Part shown: piece after piece, positions 1 through 4,930 of the stretch
How the letters are laid out: each line of letters opens with the position of its first letter
Position numbering within the stretch: position 1 is the first letter of the stretch
DNA from: Candidatus Bipolaricaulota bacterium
GTDB lineage: Bacteria > Bipolaricaulota > Bipolaricaulia > UBA7950 > UBA9294
Length of the DNA: 39,862 nt
Reading direction: 5' to 3'
Assembly (NCBI GenBank): GCA_030611415.1
Contig: JAUWPW010000008.1
Location: forward strand, 1-39,862
Notes under the pieces: generated by a model
Told to the model about the DNA's origin: nothing
The model's input: only the letters and a program-made list of their open reading frames with translations
Databases searched by the model: none
Translations under genes and position numbers: made by a program

Positions 1-681
1 TGCTACGCGTGTCCCCTCTCGGTAACGATCTGCCCGATCGGGTTGATGCAAAACCTCGTGATCTACGGGGCCGTGCCTTACTTCTGGATCGGAATGATTG
101 TTGCGTATGGCCTTGCTGCCGGGCGCGGTTTCTGCGGCTGGTTCTGTCCTTTCGGCATGTTGAACGACCTTCTCTCGTTCAACAAGACACGCATCAGTAA
201 GAGTTTCTCCTACTCTAAGTACGCGGTGCTCGTGGGGACGATCGTTACTGCGTGGGCGTTCGCCGACACGATGTTCTGCAAACTGTGCCCGGCCGCATCG
301 ATCGAGGCGTCGATACCTTATCTCTTGATGGGGGTAGCGCACGTAAATCGACCGTTCATCATCCACATGATCTCCCTCGGGGTTGTCCTTGTAGGGATGC
401 TACTCATTGCGCGATTCTGGTGTCGTTACCTGTGCCCGATGGGGGCGGTCCTGTCACTCTTCAACAGGGTCAGCTTCCTGCACCTGAAGCTCGACAGCAG
501 TCGGTGCTCGCGCTGTAACGCGTGCGCTGCAGCCTGCCCGATGGGCTTGAAGCCGTATGAGGAATACGATAGCCACAACTGCATAAAGTGTGGCAAGTGT
601 ACCACTGCGTGCTCGCTCGACGCACTTACGTTGACCTTCTCACCCCAGCTACTGCCTCGATCCGCTCACCCTCTCGCATAG
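1..681 (+). CDS. Membrane 4Fe-4S binding protein, 5' end cut by window edge
   Basis: The reading frame is open from base 1, so the start lies outside the window; 226 residues are visible. It resembles NapH/NosR/CcoG-like membrane iron-sulfur proteins, which pass electrons between membrane and redox partners. Several Cys motifs alternate with hydrophobic segments: CYACPLSVTICP at the visible N-terminus, then CGWFCPFGML, CKLCP and CRYLCPMGA. A C-terminal double-cluster ferredoxin module follows, with CSRCNACAAACP and CIKCGKCTTACS, enough for two [4Fe-4S] clusters. At least three hydrophobic stretches look transmembrane. Base composition is richer in G+C than the genes after 4900. The electron donor or acceptor cannot be told from this fragment. 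Family call is firm; specific function is unknown. Confidence 0.85.
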   Translation, partial: CYACPLSVTICPIGLMQNLVIYGAVPYFWIGMIVAYGLAAGRGFCGWFCPFGMLNDLLSFNKTRISKSFSYSKYAVLVGTIVTAWAFADTMFCKLCPAASIEASIPYLLMGVAHVNRPFIIHMISLGVVLVGMLLIARFWCRYLCPMGAVLSLFNRVSFLHLKLDSSRCSRCNACAAACPMGLKPYEEYDSHNCIKCGKCTTACSLDALTLTFSPQLLPRSAHPLA

Positions 682-684
682 CCA

Positions 685-1299
685 TCACTCGTGATTTCGC
701 CTAACGCCGCCCATCACGCGCGGGTACCGCGTCGCGTGCATGGGCTGATTCGCTACCTCTTGCCATTCTTTTTTCAGGATACCGTATAGTTCAAGGTCTT
801 CGTACTTGTCCCATTTCCTTGCGTGTTGCCTACGTGTACCTTCGTGTCGCATGGCCAGTTTCTGCATGACTCGACCTGATGCCGGATTCCGGGTGAAGTG
901 GGAAGCATGGACCCGAAGCAAGGCGAGTTCTGTGAACGCATATCCTAGGAGGGCTTGTCCCGCCTCGGTACAGAATCCGTGGTTCCAGTACGGCTTTCCG
1001 ACCCAGTAGCCAAGTTCGGCCTGATGACCTTTGGCAATGCCCATCAAGCTGATTGCTCCCACGAGAGAACCATCCGACTTACGGGTGACCGCAAACGTCA
1101 GCCCTTGCTCTTTGGCGAATGCGTCTCGATGCGTGGAAATCCATTCTTCAGCCATCCCGTCCTTGTACGGGTGTGGGATGTTGAGTGTAGTGTCGGCGAT
1201 GGCCCTGTCTCCGGCGAGACGCTGAACTTCCGCCGCGTCGTGAAGTCCAAAGGGGCGGAGCGCCAATCGTTCAGTTCCGAATGTCGGCATCTCTTTCAT
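685..1299 (-). CDS. GNAT-family N-acetyltransferase (RimJ/RimL type)
   Basis: This 204-residue protein has the Acetyltransf_3 layout. It opens with TERLALRPF, has an acetyl-CoA-facing region around LGYWVGKPYWNHGFCTEAG, and ends the fold with NPASGRVMQKLAMRHEG, all typical of RimJ/RimL-like enzymes that acetylate protein N-termini or small molecules. The substrate cannot be read from sequence. The last twenty or so residues (from about NQPMHATRYP) are encoded by the attC-like repeat at 699-750, and the stop codon lies beyond that repeat's GTTAGGC box. The natural C-terminus may therefore be shorter, or cassette insertion may have extended it. A second ATG at 1290 is an alternative start. A 39-bp repeat lies just upstream of the start. 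Confidence 0.88.
   Translation of the reverse strand: MKEMPTFGTERLALRPFGLHDAAEVQRLAGDRAIADTTLNIPHPYKDGMAEEWISTHRDAFAKEQGLTFAVTRKSDGSLVGAISLMGIAKGHQAELGYWVGKPYWNHGFCTEAGQALLGYAFTELALLRVHASHFTRNPASGRVMQKLAMRHEGTRRQHARKWDKYEDLELYGILKKEWQEVANQPMHATRYPRVMGGVRRNHE
699..750 (-). repeat. attC-like hairpin element, copy 1
   Basis: Read on the minus strand this element runs from AGCCCATGCACGCG, through a short variable loop, to CGCGTGATGGGC and then GGCGTTAGGC. The arms pair along 12 bases with one extra unpaired G, and the end matches the integron core site GTTRRRY (GTTAGGC). It sits at the 3' end of the acetyltransferase gene, where a cassette attC belongs. The partner 5' box (expected RYYYAAC) is degenerate, GCGAATC. 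A second copy with compensating base changes lies at 4254-4306. The integron assignment is inferred from this geometry. Confidence 0.55.
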
Positions 1300-1323
1300 T
1301 CTCGCATTTCATTCGAACAATGG

Positions 1324-1362
1324 TTATCGTACGAATCTGCACCATAGCGCCTACGGGCCCCG
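1324..1362 (+). repeat. 39-bp direct repeat, left copy (DR1)
   Basis: This stretch matches 2571-2609 at 36 of 39 positions in the same orientation; shared cores include ACCATAGCGCCTACGGGC. The inner segment can form a short hairpin around GCC-CGTA-GGC. The copy lies between the nuclease stop and the acetyltransferase start. It is followed at 1362-1372 by GGTTAGCCCGC, whose inverted copy is at 2500-2510. The family is unknown. Confidence 0.8.
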
Positions 1363-1373
1363 GTTAGCCCGCG

Positions 1374-2450
1374 CTACCTTTCTTTGTGGTGTTCCAGGTA
1401 TTCCCGGCCGAAGTCCGTTTTGAGTTCTACCCACATTGGAAGATGGTCGGACATCTGATATGTGCGCCAATACGTCCGATAGTACCCACTTCTTTGCGCT
1501 GCACTCCGTTTCTTCCCTTTCGATGTCACAAGATAGCCTTGCCCCATCTGGTCGATATACAACGCTTCGTCACCGTCGGTGTAGACGACCTTGAAAAAAT
1601 CAAATACCCCCGCTCTCCCCGTAGGCTCGAGTTTTCGTCTCTTCGGCAAGAACGCTACCTGGTCATAGTAACGCTTCTTCTTGCCCGTGTTTGTCGGCGG
1701 TAAACACTGCAGTTCCTTTGGCACCTGGAACCCGGCCTCCGAGATCTTCCGCATTGTTATGTCCTCGGGACTGAATATGTTGAAATCACCAAGTAAGATG
1801 ATGTTGCCCGACCAACTGTTCGCTTCCTCGAATCGCCGAACAAGAAACTCCGCAATTTGTTGTATTTCTTCGGCCCTGCGGGGGTCATCAGCTTTGTCCT
1901 CCCCAAACATGATGTGCACCGTGCATAGCATGAAAGTTGACCATCCCGCTTTGAATCCACAAAGAAAAGGGGTCCGGTATAGCTGATTCGACGGACTGAA
2001 CGTTGTCTTCTTGCCTTTCACTTTCTTCTCGATCGGTGGAATCACAACTTCACCTGCTACATTGCCAAACTTGACTCGGCGAGAATCATAGAGAAAGGCC
2101 ATCCGTTCTCGATTTCCCCGTGCCCCCTCCGTAACATCAGTGACAATGTATTTCCACCATCCGCCAAGAATACTCCTCACCCGTTCAAGAGCCTGCAAAT
2201 CTTCTCGAACCTCCTGCACTGCAACAAGATCAAAATGCGATACTATCTCCCCGATATAATAGAGGGGTTCAATATCTCTCTCTCCGTACGCCGGAGAGTC
2301 AAACTCCCTGATATTCCATGTTGCTAGGATTATCGTGCCTTCACCTTTCGGTGGTATTCCTTCTTCACTTTCAAGGGCGTCCTTCAAAGACAGAAGTCGC
2401 TCCGCCATGCGTTTGCCTTTGTCATCGCCAGGGATCTTGGTATAGTACAT
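1374..2450 (-). CDS. Endonuclease/exonuclease/phosphatase (EEP) family protein
   Basis: A 358-residue protein with all the hallmark blocks of the EEP fold (DNase I, exonuclease III and lipid or nucleotide phosphatases). They are TWNIREF with metal-site Asn46, LVAVQE with Glu80, TVHI with His179, LLGDFNIF with Asp222 and Asn224, DQVAF near residue 263, and SDHLP with Asp335-His336. The first 36 residues are a short charged extension. There is no signal peptide or membrane segment, so it is probably cytosolic. The catalytic set is complete, so a metal-dependent phosphodiesterase or phosphatase is likely, but DNA, RNA and small-molecule substrates cannot be told apart. The gene is bracketed by direct repeats (1324-1362, 2571-2609) and inverted 11-mers, so it may be a mobile unit. 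Confidence 0.85.
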   Translation of the reverse strand: MYYTKIPGDDKGKRMAERLLSLKDALESEEGIPPKGEGTIILATWNIREFDSPAYGERDIEPLYYIGEIVSHFDLVAVQEVREDLQALERVRSILGGWWKYIVTDVTEGARGNRERMAFLYDSRRVKFGNVAGEVVIPPIEKKVKGKKTTFSPSNQLYRTPFLCGFKAGWSTFMLCTVHIMFGEDKADDPRRAEEIQQIAEFLVRRFEEANSWSGNIILLGDFNIFSPEDITMRKISEAGFQVPKELQCLPPTNTGKKKRYYDQVAFLPKRRKLEPTGRAGVFDFFKVVYTDGDEALYIDQMGQGYLVTSKGKKRSAAQRSGYYRTYWRTYQMSDHLPMWVELKTDFGREYLEHHKER

Positions 2451-2510
2451 ATTCAGCTCCCTACCTTTCTCCGGTTTGATTCGACTTGCGTTGCTCCGAG
2501 CGGGCTAACC

Positions 2511-2534
2511 AGCAGCAGATTGAAATCCGCTGCT
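2511..2534 (-). other. Leader hairpin upstream of the EEP gene
   Basis: AGCAGCGGAT, a four-base loop and ATCTGCTGCT form a near-perfect stem (one G-T pair) on the minus strand, 60-85 bases before the EEP start codon. It may sit in the 5' untranslated region. No U-tract follows, so it is not an obvious terminator. Its role is unknown. Confidence 0.5.
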
Positions 2535-2570
2535 CGATGGAGCATGTGCGTAGCGTCCTCGCAATAATGA

Positions 2571-2609
2571 TTATCGTGCGAATCTGTACCATAGCGCCTA
2601 CGGGCGCCG
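2571..2609 (+). repeat. 39-bp direct repeat, right copy (DR2)
   Basis: This is the right-hand partner of the repeat at 1324-1362 (three mismatches, same orientation). Its inner part GCGCC-CGTA-GGCGC on the minus strand forms a perfect 5-bp hairpin. On the minus strand it contains a GATAAT element that could serve as a -10 box, but no convincing -35 is seen. The two copies bracket a 1.25-kb unit carrying the EEP gene. Confidence 0.8.
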
Positions 2610-2692
2610 TTCGCAGCTACTTCCGTTCCCGACCGTTCTAACCTTCCTTTCCTCATATTGACATTGCTATTCGTGCATGACATCGTACAGCA

Positions 2693-2974
2693 ATGAAGCT
2701 GTTCGAGCAAATGCATCGGGCCTGCCGAGTAAAGCACTACTCCCCACGAACGGAGCAAGCCTATGCGCGCTAGATCGAACGGTTCCTGCGCTTCTGTCAC
2801 GACAAGGCTGAACGCTGGACCCACATTAAGGAGATACTTGCTGCTAATGTGGATTCATGCCTCACGTGCGTACGGCTTGGTGTCGAAAGAAACCTTTGTA
2901 AGAGAAAGATGCTGGAAACGGTCTTGGAACGGGGTTCCTCAGCCCATCACAAAACACCAAGAATAAAAGTCTGA
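2693..2974 (+). pseudogene. Decayed integron-integrase-like tyrosine recombinase, N-terminal fragment
   Basis: Reading from the ATG at 2693 gives MKLFEQMHRACRVKHYSPR followed by TEQAYAR, an in-frame TAG at 2771, then IERFLRFCHDKAERWTHIKE and, further on, VDSCLT and GVERNL. The pattern HYSxRTEQAY-x-x-W-I-x-R-F-x-x-F-H matches the N-terminal core-binding (SAM-like) domain of IntI integrases and close relatives. The catalytic domain with the R-H-R-Y residues is missing, and the frame ends at 2972-2974. This is a relic interrupted by a stop, not an active enzyme. It lies on the strand opposite to the cassette-like genes, as intI usually does. Related non-integron recombinases share this domain, so IntI itself is probable but not certain. 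Confidence 0.7.
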
Positions 2975-2977
2975 CCC

Positions 2978-3004
2978 CTGCCACCTGTGCTACCACCGTG
3001 GCAG
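2978..3004 (-). terminator. Possible terminator hairpin downstream of the OsmC gene
   Basis: CTGCCAC and GTGGCAG form a 7-bp stem with a 13-base loop, about 60 bases past the OsmC stop on the minus strand. It is followed by GGGTCAGACTTTTATTC, with a short T-run set back from the stem. The T-run is too distant for a textbook intrinsic terminator. The trailing GGGTCAGACTTTTATTC looks like a repetitive motif of mobile-element remnants; this is only an impression. Confidence 0.3.
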
Positions 3005-3062
3005 CTGCAGTCAGTATTGAACTGATCATTAGCCAGGAGTGTGGGCCAGTAATCTTCTGCAA

Positions 3063-3476
3063 TTATGGTTCGATTACATAGCTTGATGTTATCTCTGCTA
3101 TTCCAGCGAGGCTATTGGCAACTGGGCAGTACTTGGCGAGGGAGAGATCGATCGCCTTCTTCAGGTTCGCCTCAGACACTTCCCCGGTTACGTAGTATCT
3201 CAAGTGAAGCTTCGTGAGGACCTTGGGATATTCTGTTGCCCGCTCATCTTCAATCTCTATCTTCAACGATTTAGGCTCTGTCTTCATCTTGCGCAAAATG
3301 GAGACAACATCCATTCCGGTGCACCCTCCGAGGGAAGCGAGGAGGGCCTCCATCGGTGGCGCCGCGCTGTCGCTCCCACCGGATGCAGGGGCACTATCCA
3401 TCATTACCGAGTGCCCGCTCTTCCCTTGAGCGACAAACTTCATCCCTTCGACAAGCTTTACCACAGTTCTTCCCAT
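3063..3476 (-). CDS. OsmC/Ohr-family protein
   Basis: This 137-residue protein has the OsmC-family layout. The N-terminal region is followed by APPMEALLASLGGCTGMDVV, which carries Cys52, and AKYCPVANSL, which carries Cys117. These two Cys are the peroxidatic and resolving residues that let family members reduce organic hydroperoxides with thiols. It is closest in style to YhfA-like OsmC proteins, whose substrates are poorly known. It should act in the cytosol in oxidative or thiol stress defence. A clear GGAGG lies just before the start codon at 3476. A perfect palindromic operator (3489-3506) lies in the promoter, and a broken ArsR gene is divergent to it, so the gene was probably once ArsR-controlled. 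Confidence 0.92.
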   Translation of the reverse strand: MGRTVVKLVEGMKFVAQGKSGHSVMMDSAPASGGSDSAAPPMEALLASLGGCTGMDVVSILRKMKTEPKSLKIEIEDERATEYPKVLTKLHLRYYVTGEVSEANLKKAIDLSLAKYCPVANSLAGIAEITSSYVIEP

Positions 3477-3488
3477 CTCTCCTCCAGT

Positions 3489-3506
3489 TATTCATATGTA
3501 TGAATA
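3489..3506. promoter_or_regulatory. Palindromic operator, ArsR/SmtB style
   Basis: TATTCATA-TG-TATGAATA is a perfect inverted repeat with 8-bp arms and a 2-bp centre. It lies between the OsmC start and a divergent ArsR-like pseudogene. A minus-strand TTGTCA just upstream could be the -35 element, which places the palindrome over the promoter spacer, a classic repressor position. ATTCATA-type palindromes are typical of ArsR/SmtB repressor sites; assigning it to ArsR is inference from family knowledge and the neighbour. Confidence 0.65.
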
Positions 3507-3591
3507 TGTGACAAATCTGAACACTAGTGGAGAATCTTACGCTAATGAAAGGGAATAGGCAAGCTGTGATTGACAACGAGAGACAGCAAAA

Positions 3592-3772
3592 GTGGAGCAG
3601 GTTTTCTCCGCACTGGCTAGCGATGCCCGTCTGCGGATTGCAGGATTGCTGCTCGGCAGAAGCATGAAGTGCCAGGAGGATCCTAGGCCGACAGAACTTG
3701 AGCCGATGGGCGATTTCCTATCACATTGGGAAACTCGAACGCAGCGGCAAATCATTTGCTGTTTACAGATAG
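3592..3772 (+). pseudogene. Frameshifted ArsR-family transcriptional regulator
   Basis: The first frame gives VEQVFSALASDARLRIAGLL, the start of the winged-helix domain of ArsR-type regulators (compare the common FKALADPTRLRIL block). The frame then becomes nonsense, while the next frame over, from about 3716, reads SYHIGKLERSGKSFAVYR and stops at 3770-3772. This is the recognition helix and wing start (family pattern vSxHLxxLxxAGl). A frame change between about 3680 and 3716 therefore splits the domain, and the C-terminal part is missing. It is divergent from the OsmC gene and faces the palindrome at 3489-3506. No Cys metal site is visible in what remains. The assignment as a relic is firm; the inducer is unknown. 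Confidence 0.72.
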
Positions 3773-3778
3773 GCTGAA

Positions 3779-4243
3779 TCATTGCTTTAGTGCTTTGCCA
3801 GTCAATGTATTGATGGAGATCTTAAATACTCTAGTCTTCTCTCTTAGGCTCTCGATATATTCTATCCCATTGTCAAAGAATTCCGGAGAGTACTTATGCA
3901 ACAGTCCTTCCAAGGCTATCTGTTTATTGCTATCAAGTACTTCTTCGACCTCTCCTGAAACTATTACGCTTTCATACTTTGTGGTGAATTTATCAGGTAA
4001 TATCTTTGTATTTCCAACAGCGCAAAATGAGACAGAGCTGTTCTGTTTGATATTGTCAATCTTCTGTCCTTCAACGGCACAGTGGAAATATATACAACGA
4101 TCAATGATACAGAAGTTCAGAGGCACTCCATAAGGTTCTCCGTTTTCAGAAATGGTCGATAATACTCCATATTCCGCCTTGTTTAGTATAGCTATTGCTT
4201 CCTCTTGGGGAATAGCGCGATCCTTTCTGCGTAGCTGTTTCAT
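3779..4243 (-). CDS. Pyridoxamine 5'-phosphate oxidase-like flavin-binding protein (NimA-type)
   Basis: A 154-residue protein of the PPOX-like split-barrel family. It starts MKQLRRKDRAIPQEEAIAIL, then GVLSTISENGEPYGVPLNF and IYFHCAVEGQKIDNI, the usual FMN-contacting blocks of NimA-like proteins linked to nitroimidazole reduction and other flavin or haem chemistry. The His at about residue 54 (YFHC) lies where NimA relatives carry a conserved His. The substrate is unknown. The gene is visibly richer in A+T than the acetyltransferase and EEP genes nearby, in keeping with separate acquisition. Its start codon lies only about 10 bases after the GTTAGGC box of an attC-like element, exactly as in an integron cassette. 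No attC is visible at its own 3' end. Confidence 0.87.
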   Translation of the reverse strand: MKQLRRKDRAIPQEEAIAILNKAEYGVLSTISENGEPYGVPLNFCIIDRCIYFHCAVEGQKIDNIKQNSSVSFCAVGNTKILPDKFTTKYESVIVSGEVEEVLDSNKQIALEGLLHKYSPEFFDNGIEYIESLREKTRVFKISINTLTGKALKQ

Positions 4244-4253
4244 TTGTCATACC

Positions 4254-4306
4254 GCCTAACGCCGCCCATCACACGTGGCTCTTAGCCGTCGTGTGCATCC
4301 AGCCTG
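4254..4306 (-). repeat. attC-like hairpin element, copy 2
   Basis: On the minus strand: GGCTGGATGCACACG, then a nested stem CGGCT/AGCC, then CGTGTGATGGGC and GGCGTTAGGCG. Compared with copy 1 (699-750) the 3' arm and box are nearly identical. Where copy 1 pairs CACGCG with CGCGTG, this copy pairs CACACG with CGTGTG, a compensating change on both arms. The unpaired G in the 5' arm is also kept. The GTTAGGC end faces the PPOX gene start. This supports a folded element such as an integron attC. Confidence 0.55.
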
Positions 4307-4326
4307 TTCTGTGCTTTCTCGTGTCC

Positions 4327-4335
4327 ATTATATCA
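4327..4335 (-). promoter_or_regulatory. Extended -10 promoter ahead of the cassette-like block
   Basis: TGATATAAT on the minus strand is a perfect extended -10 element (TGnTATAAT); no good -35 hexamer is seen at 17 bp. Transcription from about 4320 would run through the attC-like hairpin into the PPOX gene (start 4243), in the position of a cassette promoter (Pc). Confidence 0.45.
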
Positions 4336-4431
4336 GAACTTGTGGGGCAACCCATTCATCCAATCTATCCGGTGGGGAAGAGATCCACAAAGCCGTGAAG
4401 TGTACCAAAACTGCCCGAAACACGGGGAAAT

Positions 4432-4475
4432 AGAAAACCCCGTCTACCCAGAGTTCTACTCTGAAAAGGCGGGTT
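4432..4475 (-). terminator. Probable terminator of the tmRNA gene
   Basis: About 14 bases past the tmRNA 3' end, a perfect 6-bp hairpin CAGAGT-AGA-ACTCTG is enclosed by an outer pairing AACCCG/CGGGGTT. TTTTCTATTT follows on the minus strand. A second small hairpin CCCG-TGTTT-CGGG lies further on before CAGTTTT. The arrangement fits factor-independent termination, although the outer stem is imperfect. Confidence 0.45.
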
Positions 4476-4488
4476 GTCTACGTAGGAC

Positions 4489-4848
4489 TGGTGGAGGTGG
4501 CGGGATTTGAACCCGCGTCCGAAGATAGTGCCACTTGGCATCTACAAGCTTAGAGTCGTATTTTAAGTTCGGCCGATGCCCTCCTACGACCAGGATGACA
4601 CCTGTCTAGCTTCCGAAGATTCATCGTGTCCGCGGGAAGCACGGGGCGCGATATACCCGCTTTTTTGACGCCTGGTTGAAGCTTGCGGGCAGCTCCAGCA
4701 GACGGCCTGCCTAGTTTAAACTAGATGCAGGAACAGAAAATGCGTAGTTATCTTCCGCATTTAGTTGTTTTGTTCGCTAGTTTTGGGAGATAGCGAGAGC
4801 TCCGCTTGCAGCCTTGCTTTACTAACTCCGTCGAATCCATTCACCCCC
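4489..4848 (-). ncRNA. ssrA: Transfer-messenger RNA (tmRNA)
   Basis: The 360-base gene ends with a tRNA-like T-arm, GACGCGGGTTCAAATCCCGC, then CACCTCC-A-CCA, so CCA is encoded. Its 5' end GGGGGTG pairs with CACCTCC to form the 7-bp acceptor stem and is followed by the typical AATGGATTCGACGG. tmRNA with SmpB rescues stalled ribosomes and tags the unfinished protein. The best tag frame begins at GCG (4758-4756) and reads AEDNYAFSVPASSLN before TAG at 4713-4711. The (E)DNYA block matches usual tags, but the end differs from the common ALAA. A 14-bp palindrome, CTAGTTTAAACTAG, spans the tag stop. The gene is one-piece (not permuted). Confidence 0.96.
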
Positions 4849-4867
4849 ATGTCAATGATCCACTTCC

Positions 4868-4896
4868 ATTATATCCTTTCTCGCGGCGCCTGACAA
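4868..4896 (-). promoter_or_regulatory. Promoter of the tmRNA gene
   Basis: TTGTCA (4896-4891), a 17-bp spacer and TATAAT (4873-4868) form a near-consensus sigma70-type promoter. The predicted start near 4861 leaves a roughly 12-base leader before the mature tmRNA 5' end at 4848, which RNase P would remove. Confidence 0.8.
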
Positions 4897-4904
4897 GGGA
4901 GTAG

Positions 4905-4910
4905 TATAAT
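4905..4910 (+). promoter_or_regulatory. -10 element for comEC, back to back with the ssrA promoter
   Basis: TATAAT lies 20 bases before the comEC ATG. No good -35 hexamer is seen 17 bp upstream, because that DNA is occupied by the spacer of the opposing tmRNA promoter. The two promoters overlap within about 40 bp. Confidence 0.45.
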
Positions 4911-4930
4911 GTGTTATCATGTGAACAGAG

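Noticed and set aside
2453-2824. A 123-codon minus-strand frame upstream of the EEP gene
   Set aside because: It crosses the direct repeat, a leader hairpin and the recombinase relic, and its translation has no recognisable feature.
4489-4530. A copy of the tmRNA 3' end at the far side of the accessory block, as expected for an island integrated at ssrA
   Set aside because: I looked near 650-760 and 2450-3060 and found no repeat of the T-arm/CCA sequence, so integration at ssrA is not supported.
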